Both the position numbers and the translations under genes were made by a program. From NCBI GenBank assembly GCA_020025075.1, contig JAHHSR010000029.1:1-18181 (forward strand): DNA of 18,181 bases, given 5' to 3'. The notes under the pieces are model-generated. The model had not been told where the DNA came from. It searched no databases and saw only the letters and a list, made by a program, of their open reading frames with translations. Below, piece after piece: positions 1 through 7,357 of the stretch; positions within the stretch are counted from its first letter, which is position 1, and each line of letters starts with the position of its first letter. Origin of the DNA: Pectinatus sp. (lineage in GTDB: Bacteria; Bacillota; Negativicutes; Selenomonadales; Selenomonadaceae).

Positions 1-156
1 ATTAATGGCTGCGCCTAATCCTCCTTTAACTCCGTGCGAAAATACTAGTGCGCCGATAGCGGCGACAGCGGCGAGGATGAGGGCATATTCGACCATGCCT
101 TGGCCCTTTTTCGAGGAAAGGTAGCGGACGCGTAAGTAATTGATGATTTCTAGCAT
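1..156 (-). CDS. flp: Flp-type (type IVb) prepilin, partial
   Basis: This is the pilus subunit of the Tad system, a small prepilin processed at the inner membrane and polymerised into the Flp fibre. The first 52 codons are visible; the gene runs off the left edge, so the 3' end is missing. The N-terminus has a short basic leader (residues 1-18) ending in KKG, followed by QGMVEY and a hydrophobic stretch. This fits the Flp processing rule: cleavage after Gly18, with Glu at +5 and Tyr at +6 of the mature protein. The start is the ATG at 156, preceded by an AGGGAG ribosome binding site. It lies 70 bp downstream of tadB, so it is probably co-transcribed; I see no convincing separate promoter in the gap. 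In canonical tad loci flp is usually first, so a position after tadB is less usual. Confidence 0.85.
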   Translation of the reverse strand, partial: MLEIINYLRVRYLSSKKGQGMVEYALILAAVAAIGALVFSHGVKGGLGAAIN

Positions 157-226
157 GAAAAAAACTCCCTTCAAAATAAAAACAGTAAAATATATGTTAA
201 TGCCATAGGCAAAAACGGCTAAGTTT

Positions 227-1183
227 TTAAGCATCGATATTGACAATCTTGTTGATGACAAAAAGGCCGATGAAATCGGAAATGATGGCTGCACCGATAG
301 CAATGCGCCCGATGCCGGAATTTAAGACCGGGTCAAGGTAATGCGGCGAGATGAGGCTCATGATGGCGCCCATGGCAAAGGGCAAGACGGCGAGCACCCA
401 GCCGGACATGCGCCCTTGCGCTGTGATGGCGAGCGTTTCGCGCCTTAGCCTGATGCGCTCTTCAATCGTGTGGCTGGTATTGGCAAGGATTTGGGCCAAG
501 CTGCCGCCGACGCGCCTTTGAATCAGGACGGCCGCGACGACGAGGTCAAATTCGGGACTTGCCGCTCTTTTGGCCATCGAGTTTAGCGCCGTCTCGATGG
601 AAGCGCCGAGGCGCATTTCCGTCACGACGCGCTCAAATTCCTCACCTAAAGGCGGTTTCATTTCCCTAGCCAATAAATCGATGGCCTGCATGAAACTAAA
701 GCCGGCGCGCATCGAGTTGCCAATCATGTTGAGGGCATCGCTGAGCTGGTTGTTGAAAGCCTTTTTGCGCTGGTCGATGCGCCAGAAAAGATAGATAAAG
801 GCGGCGAAGATGACGCAGCAGGCAAGGAGGAAAGATTGAAATGGGTCAAAGGAAATAAGAAAGGACAAAAGGGCAGCAGCTGCAGCGGCAAAAAGGCTGA
901 TGATGATAAATTCATTGCCAAGTAGCGGCAAGCCTGCCTGCTGAAGGCGCAAATCAAGATAAGCCGTAAGGCGCGTTTCCTTGAGGATTTTGGCGAGCTT
1001 GTTGACAAGGCGCAAGAAGCGCTCGGCAAGCGAGGGCTTTTTGGTCTGCAGCTTGGGAGAAACGGCAGCAAGCGGCCCAAGGCGCTTTGCCAGCGAGCGG
1101 CGCTCATCGCGCGCGATGTTTAGTAGGATTAAAAAGAAAAAGAAAAATGATAATCCGGCGGCCAAGGCGAGCAGTAAAATCAT
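227..1183 (-). CDS. tadB: Tad pilus inner-membrane platform protein TadB
   Basis: TadB is one of the two polytopic GspF/PilC-like proteins that form the inner-membrane platform of the Tad secretion machine and contact the motor ATPase. The 318-residue protein has an N-terminal membrane helix (about 1-22), a cytoplasmic linker, a hydrophobic pair (about 90-133), the type II secretion F domain (about 140-270) and two C-terminal helices. The segments around MRAGFSFMQAI, EMRLGASIETAL and IQRRVGGSLAQIL are typical of TadB, as is the ending KIVNIDA; this favours TadB over its shorter paralogue TadC. Its ATG overlaps the stop of the upstream tadZ gene (ATGA), indicating translational coupling. TadC, which normally follows TadB, is not here: flp follows instead. 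Confidence 0.88.
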   Translation of the reverse strand: MILLLALAAGLSFFFFFLILLNIARDERRSLAKRLGPLAAVSPKLQTKKPSLAERFLRLVNKLAKILKETRLTAYLDLRLQQAGLPLLGNEFIIISLFAAAAAALLSFLISFDPFQSFLLACCVIFAAFIYLFWRIDQRKKAFNNQLSDALNMIGNSMRAGFSFMQAIDLLAREMKPPLGEEFERVVTEMRLGASIETALNSMAKRAASPEFDLVVAAVLIQRRVGGSLAQILANTSHTIEERIRLRRETLAITAQGRMSGWVLAVLPFAMGAIMSLISPHYLDPVLNSGIGRIAIGAAIISDFIGLFVINKIVNIDA

Positions 1184-2295
1184 GCCAAATCCCCCTGCGC
1201 AATGATTTTATCGGCAAGGCGCATCGTCTCTGTCGCAAATTGTGAGTCGCGCGACAAATCGACAATCATTTGGCCGTTGTTGGCTGCCGTCGAGACCATG
1301 AGGTAGTCGTTGGGGAAAATTGCCTCGACGGGGTAGCCGACATCGCTGGAGATATTCTCTAGCGCCTGTGGCGTGCAAGGCTCGACGCGCGTATAGATGA
1401 GTTTTAGGCGCCTCTTGCAGTCTTGCCAGTCTTCAAAGATGTAAAGTGCTTTTTGCACGTGCTCTTTTTCAAAGCCGCTGCCAAGCATTGTTACGAGATA
1501 GGTGAGGTCGGAGGCTTCTGCGGCGGCAATTGAAATGGGGTTAAAGGCCGGCTGTAAATCGATGAGCAGGTAATCAAAGCACTGCTTTGCCATGCGCAAG
1601 AGAGCGTTAAAGGCTTTTGCCGTGACATTTTCGGCATATTCTGGCTGTTTTGTGCCGCAGAGCACGGCAACATTTTCATTGACGGAATAAAAATATTCCT
1701 CGAGGCTGGCAGGCGAGAGAAAGTCGATGTCGCGCACCGCCTCAAAAATTGTATTTTGCGGATTGAGATTTAAAAAGACGCTTAAATCGCCAAATTGCAA
1801 ATCGGCATCGATGACGCCGATTTTCTTTTTTGTCTTCAATCCCAGGGCAAGCGCTATATTGGCTAGAAGCGTCGTCTTGCCGCTTTTCCCCTTGGGGCTG
1901 AAAAAGGCGATGGTCATGCAGTGATGATTATCGCCTTGCTTGAAGATGGCAATGGTCGAAGATAGTTCGCTTATTTCAAAAGGCTTATTGATATAGGCCT
2001 TGATGCCGAGAGCATTGGCGCGCTCCATTGCGCTTGCCTGCCATTTGATGCCGCTGCAGATGATGAGGGCTTTTTTGAAATTGTGCTGCATCTTGGCGAG
2101 CAGATCTAAGTTGGGCGCATAGTCAATGTCAAAGAGCACGACATCAGGCGAATAAAGATGGCCGTCCGAGAGAGCCTCTTGCGCCTTTTTATAGCTGCTG
2201 ACGAGCTCAAAGGTGCCGTCGCTGCAGATGGCGGACCTGAGCTGTTCGGTAAGAGACGTATTTTGTTCAATCAAAAGGATGCGTTTAGCCGCCAT
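1180..2295 (-). CDS. tadZ: TadZ/CpaE-type protein: receiver-like domain plus MinD-family ATPase (second copy)
   Basis: TadZ/CpaE proteins are MinD/ParA relatives that position the Tad pilus machine in the cell. This 371-residue copy has the standard two-part layout: a response-regulator-like domain (about 4-115) and a P-loop ATPase (about 127-365). In the receiver part a possible phospho-acceptor Asp56 (VVLFD) and Lys104 (INKPF) are kept, but the acidic pair is only Glu-Gln, so phosphorylation is doubtful. The deviant Walker A reads KGKSGKTT (136-142) with the signature lysine present, and the A' motif is VIDADLQFGD. The start is the ATG at 2295, with AGGAGG embedded in the stop codon of the preceding gene 11 bp away. 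It lies directly after another TadZ-like gene and before tadB, in the place usually taken by tadA/cpaF. Confidence 0.87.
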   Translation of the reverse strand: MAAKRILLIEQNTSLTEQLRSAICSDGTFELVSSYKKAQEALSDGHLYSPDVVLFDIDYAPNLDLLAKMQHNFKKALIICSGIKWQASAMERANALGIKAYINKPFEISELSSTIAIFKQGDNHHCMTIAFFSPKGKSGKTTLLANIALALGLKTKKKIGVIDADLQFGDLSVFLNLNPQNTIFEAVRDIDFLSPASLEEYFYSVNENVAVLCGTKQPEYAENVTAKAFNALLRMAKQCFDYLLIDLQPAFNPISIAAAEASDLTYLVTMLGSGFEKEHVQKALYIFEDWQDCKRRLKLIYTRVEPCTPQALENISSDVGYPVEAIFPNDYLMVSTAANNGQMIVDLSRDSQFATETMRLADKIIAQGDLA

Positions 2296-2306
2296 TTAAA
2301 AACCTC

Positions 2307-3131
2307 CTAGCGAAATAGTCTTTTGAATATCGAGCCAAGGCCGCTGCCTTGGCCTTCTTTTTCGCCGTCTGTCTGCTGAATGAATTTTTGCACTAAATCC
2401 TCCAATTTTTCGGCTACTGGCGCATTTTTTTGTGCCAAGATAAGCGGCACGTGCTCTTTGATAGAAGCTTGTACTGTCTGGAAGTCATTGGGAATGATGT
2501 GCTGAAAAGAAGTGCCGAGAATATTTTGTACGTCATCAAAGTCAATCGAGGTGTGCGACTGGTCGCGGTTTAAGATGAAGTGGATTTTTTCTTGGTCGTA
2601 GCCGAGGCGACGCATGGCATCATAGCCTATCTTCATATTTTTGATTGTCGGGATGAAGTCGACGATACCAATAAAGGCAATATAGGTGCTCATATCCAAG
2701 ATGGCCATGTTGAGCTCGTTAAAGGCCGTAGTCGTATCGATGATGATAAAATCGTAGTGGCGGCGCAAATTGGTAAAGATTTTTTTTAGCGCATCAGTTT
2801 TCATGTTATATGCCTGGTCGAGCCGCAAAGGCGCAGTGAGCAGGCCAAAGGAAATGGTGTTATAGCTATAACTTTCGATGAGCGGCAAAAGGTCAACGTC
2901 GGGACGCTCTAAAAAGGCAGCCTGGACGTCGGCAATGGTTTTTTGGGGCTTATAAGAGAGCATGTTCGCCACATCGCCGAACTGCATGTCGCAGTCGGCG
3001 AGCAGGACCTTTTTGCCGTAGGCGGCAAGGCCGGCAGCGAGATTTATCGCAATGATTGTTTTGCCAACCGAAGAAGCGGTGCTGAAAAGCGAGATAATCG
3101 TACCCGACTTGCTTTGGATTTCATCAGCCAT
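2307..3131 (-). CDS. TadZ/CpaE-type MinD-like ATPase lacking the signature lysine (first copy)
   Basis: A 274-residue MinD/ParA-family protein, by context and sequence a pilus-localisation factor of the TadZ/CpaE type, without the receiver domain of its neighbour. The P-loop is ASSVGKT (19-25): the catalytic Lys24 is kept, but the first lysine of the deviant Walker A (KGGxGKT), which acts in trans in MinD-type dimers, is Ala19. The A' motif LADCDMQFGD (44-53) and a Walker B-like IIIDTTTAF are kept. The last residues, GLGSIFKRLFR, form a short basic amphipathic segment resembling the MinD membrane-targeting tail. The ATG overlaps the secretin stop by 8 nt (ATGGCTGA) and has a good AGGAGA site. 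Nucleotide binding is likely; normal ATPase activity is uncertain. Confidence 0.82.
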   Translation of the reverse strand: MADEIQSKSGTIISLFSTASSVGKTIIAINLAAGLAAYGKKVLLADCDMQFGDVANMLSYKPQKTIADVQAAFLERPDVDLLPLIESYSYNTISFGLLTAPLRLDQAYNMKTDALKKIFTNLRRHYDFIIIDTTTAFNELNMAILDMSTYIAFIGIVDFIPTIKNMKIGYDAMRRLGYDQEKIHFILNRDQSHTSIDFDDVQNILGTSFQHIIPNDFQTVQASIKEHVPLILAQKNAPVAEKLEDLVQKFIQQTDGEKEGQGSGLGSIFKRLFR

Positions 3132-4617
3132 TTGCGGTATCTCCTTTCCTCTGGCCTTTTAAGCGCGCCAGGATTTCTTCTGCCGTAAGGCCGTCGAAGT
3201 TAGTCGTATTGGTAGTATTTGGATTTAATGTGTCGTCATCGGGTGAGATGGCGTTTTCCGAGGCTCGCTTCATGGCGTTACTTTTAATTGGTGCATTGAC
3301 ATTAACCTTAGGCAGTCTTTTTTGGGCAAGCTGCTCTTTGTCGTACCAGTCGCGCATATCGGGGCTCATCTGAATTGGTGTATCGGGATTGACGATGGTC
3401 GGCGTAATCAAGATAACGATTTCACTGCTATCAGAGGAGTGGATTGTATGCTTGAAAAATTCGCCGATAATCGGCAGTTCGCTCAAAAAAGGCACCTTTT
3501 CAACCGTCTTGCTGTCATTGGAATTTAAAAGGCCGCCGATGGCCATGGTCATGCCGGAAGGGACATTAATCGTCGCCTGCGCTTCGCGTGAGGCGATAGC
3601 CGGCACGCTAAAGCCGTTGGTGACTACGGCATGGGCATAATCGAGCGAGCTTACGGAAGCGTGTATTTTGGAGGTAATCGAATTGTTGGGATTGATGATG
3701 GGGTCAATGTCAAGGCTAATGCCGTACTTGTGCCAGTTTATCGAAACATCTCCATTATCTCCCTTCATCGGGATGGGAATTTCGCCGCCGATGAGAATGG
3801 AAGCCTTCTGGCCGCTCAAAGTAGCGATGTTGGGGCGCGAGAGAACTTTGGCCTTGCCTTCTGTGACGAGTAGGTGCAAGGTGGCATTGATGTCAGCAGT
3901 ATGGTTTAAAATCCAGTGGGAATTATAATGTGAGTTATTGAAATTTTGGCCAAGGGAAAAATCACCAGCGGAATTGAAAGTTACGTCTTTGCTAGAAGAA
4001 TTTCCATTGGATAAATCAGACGAATAAGGATTGCTCGAAGCGTTATTAGAAGAAAAAAACTGCAGGCCGAGGTTTTGAGCATCAGTCGAATTGATTTCGA
4101 TAATCTGGGCGGCGATGCGCACCTGCGCGGGAGCGCTCATCTCAAGCAGGTTGATGACTTTTTTGTCATAAAGGGAAGCAATTTTTTCGGCGAGATTTTT
4201 TTGGTACTGGTTCTTGACCGTGCCCTTGAGCAAAATCGTATTGCCGGATTGGAACGCTGTAATGCCAGTTGTCCCTGCCGCTTCGTTGATAAGCTCAGAG
4301 AGGCCGTTTTGGCTTCCATTTACATAGAGTATGAAGTCTTGGCGCAAAGCGCCGCTCCAGACGGAAAGGCTTGTCGAGCCGGGGGCTTTGGGGACGACCA
4401 TCACGACGTGACCAGAAATTGGCACGGCGCCGGCAATTTTGGGATTGGCGACGGCCAGCCGTGTGATGCGCCCGGTGATATTTAGGTAATGCGCCTGTCC
4501 CGTTTCGAGGTGAAGAGGGGCATATTCGGCTGCTGCCGTTGAAGCGCAAAGGCCGGAAAGACCGAGAAAAAAGAGGCAGCAAAGGCGCAGGATGAGCCGA
4601 GAATTTATAATCTTCAT
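3124..4617 (-). CDS. cpaC: Tad pilus secretin CpaC/RcpA
   Basis: The secretin forms the outer-membrane channel through which the Flp pilus exits. The 497-residue product has a signal peptide (about 1-30, cleavage near TAAA|EY), an N-terminal pilus-assembly domain (about 33-100) with the VANPKIAGAVPISGH pattern, and the secretin domain (about 160-408). The core segments VLSRPNIATLSGQKASILIGG and VPFLSELPIIGEFFKH are present, ending in EIVILITPTIV. A Ser/Asn-rich stretch (about 188-232) interrupts the secretin domain, and about 90 further residues form a polar tail ending in a charged helix. I start at the ATG at 4617, which forms TGATG with the cpaB stop; the in-frame TTG just before it is less likely. 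A secretin in an otherwise Firmicutes-like context implies an outer membrane. Confidence 0.92.
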   Translation of the reverse strand: MKIINSRLILRLCCLFFLGLSGLCASTAAAEYAPLHLETGQAHYLNITGRITRLAVANPKIAGAVPISGHVVMVVPKAPGSTSLSVWSGALRQDFILYVNGSQNGLSELINEAAGTTGITAFQSGNTILLKGTVKNQYQKNLAEKIASLYDKKVINLLEMSAPAQVRIAAQIIEINSTDAQNLGLQFFSSNNASSNPYSSDLSNGNSSSKDVTFNSAGDFSLGQNFNNSHYNSHWILNHTADINATLHLLVTEGKAKVLSRPNIATLSGQKASILIGGEIPIPMKGDNGDVSINWHKYGISLDIDPIINPNNSITSKIHASVSSLDYAHAVVTNGFSVPAIASREAQATINVPSGMTMAIGGLLNSNDSKTVEKVPFLSELPIIGEFFKHTIHSSDSSEIVILITPTIVNPDTPIQMSPDMRDWYDKEQLAQKRLPKVNVNAPIKSNAMKRASENAISPDDDTLNPNTTNTTNFDGLTAEEILARLKGQRKGDTANG

Positions 4618-5576
4618 CAAAGTGATACCACGCTTTCTTGTGTTCCTTGGTAGACTGAGACGGAGCCTTCCGAGCTTTTGGCGGGCCTTGCAGCCGGCGC
4701 TGCTGGCTGCGGCATGGGCTGCTGCGGCACGGCCCTCACGGCAGGCGGAGGCGCTGAAACATTTGCCGCGGCGGGAGACGGCGCTTTTTCGTCAGCTTGT
4801 GCATCATCTGTCGGGGTATCAGGCGAGGCGCCTTTAGATAGGGAGTAGTTGGTCATAAGCAAAAATGGGTCCTTAGGATGCATGGGACGCAAGCTGAGGT
4901 AGATGACGCCGCTTTGCGCCGCCGTGATGAGCGGCAGCACGTCCTTAGCTTCGACGGCAAGCGTGATATTGGACATCTGCGTGGTGCCCTTTTTCGCATT
5001 TTCTTTATCGTTGCTGTTGACCGCAAGAATCTTTATATCCTGCATGAGCAGTCGACCGCTGGTGCCGCTTTGTGATTTGTTGCTTACGACGGTCACGTCG
5101 ACGTATTCGCCGGGCTTTAAAAAACCCCCTACGCCAGTAACTTCGTTGACGGCAAGCGTGACGGCGCGGCAATTGGGCGGAATCATGCCGACAAAGCCTG
5201 CCGCCTTTTCGTCGGCAAAGAGCTTGCTGTCGGTAATTACGTCGCCGGAATAAATCGTCGATTGGGCAATGCGCCCAATGGCGTCGGAAGTGCTTTTTAT
5301 GGCGCCGGCTGGCACGGCATCGCGAGGTACGGAGATGATTTTGAGTTCATTGCTGGTAATTTTTTCGTGGTCCTTTATTTCCGTGGCTGCGGCGACGACC
5401 TGCACCAAGTCAGAAGTGGCATGGCGCTTTCCCTCAAGGCTCATATTGGTCATATAGACATAGATGAAGGCAAAGACTGCCAGGCCTGCTATGGCCGACA
5501 AAATGAGTGCTTGACGCGAGGAGAGATGCGAGAGCTTGTCCTTGAAATTAAAGTTTTTTATTTTGAATGATTTCAT
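4617..5576 (-). CDS. cpaB: Flp pilus assembly protein CpaB/RcpC
   Basis: CpaB/RcpC is an inner-membrane-anchored periplasmic protein that works with the secretin in Tad pili. The protein (319 residues from this start) has a short cytoplasmic basic segment, one membrane helix (SAIAGLAVFAFIYVYM), then a SAF domain (about 60-120, with the pattern EKITSNELKIISVPRDAVPAGA) and the RcpC domain (about 125-235, with FLKPGEYVDVTVV). The last 75 residues are Pro/Ala-rich and probably disordered. The start is ambiguous: the ATG at 5576 lacks a clear ribosome binding site, while an in-frame GTG at 5594 lies only 1 nt after AAGGA, too close to be ideal. The stop overlaps the secretin start (TGATG). Upstream, the gap to the TadG-like gene is under 40 bp, so they form one operon. 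Confidence 0.86.
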   Translation of the reverse strand: MKSFKIKNFNFKDKLSHLSSRQALILSAIAGLAVFAFIYVYMTNMSLEGKRHATSDLVQVVAAATEIKDHEKITSNELKIISVPRDAVPAGAIKSTSDAIGRIAQSTIYSGDVITDSKLFADEKAAGFVGMIPPNCRAVTLAVNEVTGVGGFLKPGEYVDVTVVSNKSQSGTSGRLLMQDIKILAVNSNDKENAKKGTTQMSNITLAVEAKDVLPLITAAQSGVIYLSLRPMHPKDPFLLMTNYSLSKGASPDTPTDDAQADEKAPSPAAANVSAPPPAVRAVPQQPMPQPAAPAARPAKSSEGSVSVYQGTQESVVSL

Positions 5577-5612
5577 GTTGAAGCGAAAAGTCACATCCTT
5601 TTTATAGGATAG

Positions 5613-7040
5613 TCATGGCATGAGAGAAACGGATGATAGGCCATAATTTGTATTAGAGGTGTCGGGAACATCATTTTCCTGAATATTTGCTCCGGGCACA
5701 GACATTTTTACAAAATATCCCTGAGCAATAAAGGCGGGATAGTATAAGTAAGTATCTTTAGAAGTATCTTTAGAAAGATTGCTAAAAAGATAGTTGTAAA
5801 AATTGCCATCATCATTGTCATCATCATCTTTATTTTTATCAGAATGATGATGATGATGATGATGCGCTTTTTCTTTTTTATCCTTTTTTTTCTTATCTTC
5901 CCCCTCATCATCTTTTTTATTGCTATATTTTTTTAATAATAAGGCAGGTCCAGTTTGAATATCTTTTAGCCAAAATTCGGCAAAACCCATGATGTGCAGT
6001 GAGAAATCTTTTTGCACTTCTTTTGGCAGGGGTTTGATAATGGGGTAAGTATAAAGGCGAGCCTGCCCAAATTTTATATTATCCACATTTGTATTTTTGT
6101 CATTAGTTAGGCGTTCTTTAAATTTATCAATGGCATATTTATCCACCGTAGCGGGATAATAATATGTTAACTCCGTATTAGTAGTGCAGACACCCTGATA
6201 TCCATAAGTTAAATTATTCAAATATGAATCGTTGGCGCTTTTGTTTTTTCCGGTGTCTCCAGGATAAAGAACATTGCAATAGGAAAAAGAGCGGTCTATC
6301 GAAAAATCTGCCTCGTTGAGCTGTGCGTAGATAAAATCAGCAAAATCTTTATAGACTTCCTTTTTATTGTTATGGTCATAAGAATCCCAGCCCCAATAAA
6401 GGCTTTTCCCTTTTTTGGTAGTAGTAGCCCATTCCTCTACGACATTTTCCAAGCCATTTCGGCCATTTTTGCTTACGTATTCATAGCATTTTATCCACAG
6501 GTCTGGCATGCCCATCATCGTATATAATTTAGTGTGAGAAACACCCATCAGTTCCTGCGGCAGATTTCTCAAGGCAGAATAGCCTTCTATGTCAAAGGCG
6601 ACTAAGGGTGTTGCCGGGTTGCTCCAGCGGGGAGAAAGCACGGTTGTCTTTATTGCGGAGGCCTTTGCTTTGGCGGAAAGGTCATAAGTCGGCATATTGA
6701 GCAAAGTGCCGCAAAATATCGGCACGGCATAAGTTATGGAAACATTGGCAGTATTGTTGGCAATGGTAATTTCCTTTTTGGAGCTATCGGCCATTTGCTC
6801 GAGATTTTTATCGATTAAAATCATGCCCGCGCTCTTTGCTGCCTCTTCCCCCTTGCCCATGCCAAGCTGCTGGGCAGCAGCCAAGGCACCAGCATCGGCG
6901 GCCTCGCGCAGTTTATTGTGGGCGATGACCAATGTGCAGCTGTTAATGGCCAAAGCGGTGAACAAAAATAAGGTGGTGAGAGAAAGTGCTGTCAGAAGAA
7001 GAATATTACCCTTTTGCTGGGATTTTCTTTGTCCAATCAT
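5613..7040 (-). CDS. TadG-like Tad-domain protein with poly-His/Asp-rich insert
   Basis: A 475-residue protein whose N-terminus matches the TadG/TadE Flp-pilus family: QQKGNILLLTALSLTTLFLF (a prepilin-like or anchor helix after a basic stretch), then AHNKLREAADAGALAAAQQLG, the usual Tad motif. These proteins act as minor pseudopilins or envelope proteins of the machine. The rest (about 150-475) matches nothing I recognise and has no visible VWA MIDAS motif. Near residues 382-415 is a low-complexity charged insert with Lys-rich, seven-His and Asp/Asn-rich runs. I start at the ATG at 7040 (AGAGGA 8 nt upstream); an open frame continues 46 codons further but through a tandem DNA repeat. The gene is visibly richer in A+T than its neighbours. 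TadG usually comes last in tad operons; here it is first. Confidence 0.75.
   Translation of the reverse strand: MIGQRKSQQKGNILLLTALSLTTLFLFTALAINSCTLVIAHNKLREAADAGALAAAQQLGMGKGEEAAKSAGMILIDKNLEQMADSSKKEITIANNTANVSITYAVPIFCGTLLNMPTYDLSAKAKASAIKTTVLSPRWSNPATPLVAFDIEGYSALRNLPQELMGVSHTKLYTMMGMPDLWIKCYEYVSKNGRNGLENVVEEWATTTKKGKSLYWGWDSYDHNNKKEVYKDFADFIYAQLNEADFSIDRSFSYCNVLYPGDTGKNKSANDSYLNNLTYGYQGVCTTNTELTYYYPATVDKYAIDKFKERLTNDKNTNVDNIKFGQARLYTYPIIKPLPKEVQKDFSLHIMGFAEFWLKDIQTGPALLLKKYSNKKDDEGEDKKKKDKKEKAHHHHHHHSDKNKDDDDNDDGNFYNYLFSNLSKDTSKDTYLYYPAFIAQGYFVKMSVPGANIQENDVPDTSNTNYGLSSVSLMP
5844..5864. repeat. Seven-unit ATG/CAT trinucleotide run coding poly-His
   Basis: Seven perfect ATG units on the plus strand, read on the minus strand as seven CAT codons (His7) in the TadG-like gene. 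It sits between Lys-rich and Asp-rich coding runs. Being a multiple of three, slippage would change the His count without a frameshift. Confidence 0.9.
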
Positions 7041-7081
7041 TTTGTTTTCCTCTGCAATATATAATAACATTATTTTACTTA

Positions 7082-7110
7082 ATTTTATCAATGCAGCGAT
7101 TAATGTGCAA
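7082..7110 (-). promoter_or_regulatory. Predicted sigma-70-type promoter of the Tad operon
   Basis: On the minus strand: -35 TTGCAC (7105-7110), 17-bp spacer, -10 TAAAAT (7082-7087). A start near 7075 would give a leader of about 35 nt ending in AGAGGA before the ATG at 7040. It lies just downstream of a 15-bp repeat array. The -10 is good and the -35 only moderate; this is a prediction from sequence alone. Confidence 0.5.
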
Positions 7111-7122
7111 TTGTCATTTGAA

Positions 7123-7180
7123 AAATACAACAATAATAAATACAACAATAATAAATACAACAATAATAAATACAACAATA
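7123..7180. repeat. Tandem 15-bp direct repeat, 3.9 copies
   Basis: Three identical copies of AAATACAACAATAAT (from 7123, 7138 and 7153) and a fourth of 13 matching bases (7168-7180). The array begins 13 bp upstream of the -35 of the Tad promoter. Because 15 is a multiple of three, the minus strand stays open and reads a repeating YLLLL peptide, which I regard as an artefact. It could be an array of regulator sites or a slippage-prone repeat. Confidence 0.92.
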
Positions 7181-7205
7181 TACTTATTTAATAATATTAT
7201 TATTG

Positions 7206-7250
7206 TTTATCAGTACATTTTACATTACTGATGTAAAATGTACTGATAAA
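7206..7250. repeat. Perfect 20-bp inverted repeat with 5-bp centre
   Basis: Left arm 7206-7225 and right arm 7231-7250 are exact reverse complements (TTTATCAGTACATTTTACAT and its complement) around TACTG. The arms are A+T-rich and have no GC stem plus U-tract beyond them, so this is not a typical terminator. It lies between the gyrase-operon terminator and the 15-bp repeats upstream of the Tad promoter. An operator for a dimeric regulator, or the remnant of a small mobile element, are possible readings. Confidence 0.9.
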
Positions 7251-7283
7251 TAAAAAGCCTCCATTAAAATTTTAATGGAGGCT
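7247..7283 (-). terminator. Rho-independent terminator of the gyrA operon
   Basis: A perfect 28-bp palindrome (7256-7283, arms AGCCTCCATTAAAA) is followed on the minus strand by TTTTATTTAT. This is a strong intrinsic terminator for transcription leaving gyrA and the DUF2905 gene, and it separates them from the Tad operon. Confidence 0.88.
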
Positions 7284-7357
7284 AAACACATCGAAGGGTA
7301 AAAAATGTGTATATTGTAAAATATGATATTTTTATCTTCGAAGATAAATTTTTGTTA
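7284..7357. other. 3' untranslated region with two small dyads
   Basis: Between the DUF2905 stop and the terminator lie an 18-bp perfect palindrome (7331-7348, TTTATCTTCGAAGATAAA) and a 6-bp inverted repeat (ACACAT 7286-7291 with ATGTGT 7305-7310). TCGAAG occurs in both. No coding potential is evident. These may be stability hairpins at the 3' end of the mRNA. Confidence 0.55.

Noticed and set aside
7041..7178. 46-codon N-terminal extension of the TadG-like protein with YLLLL repeats
   Set aside because: It is produced by the 15-bp tandem repeat staying in frame; the ATG at 7040 has a good ribosome binding site and gives the expected Tad N-terminus.
7123..7180. CRISPR-like array
   Set aside because: The 15-bp units are contiguous with no spacers and no cas genes are present.
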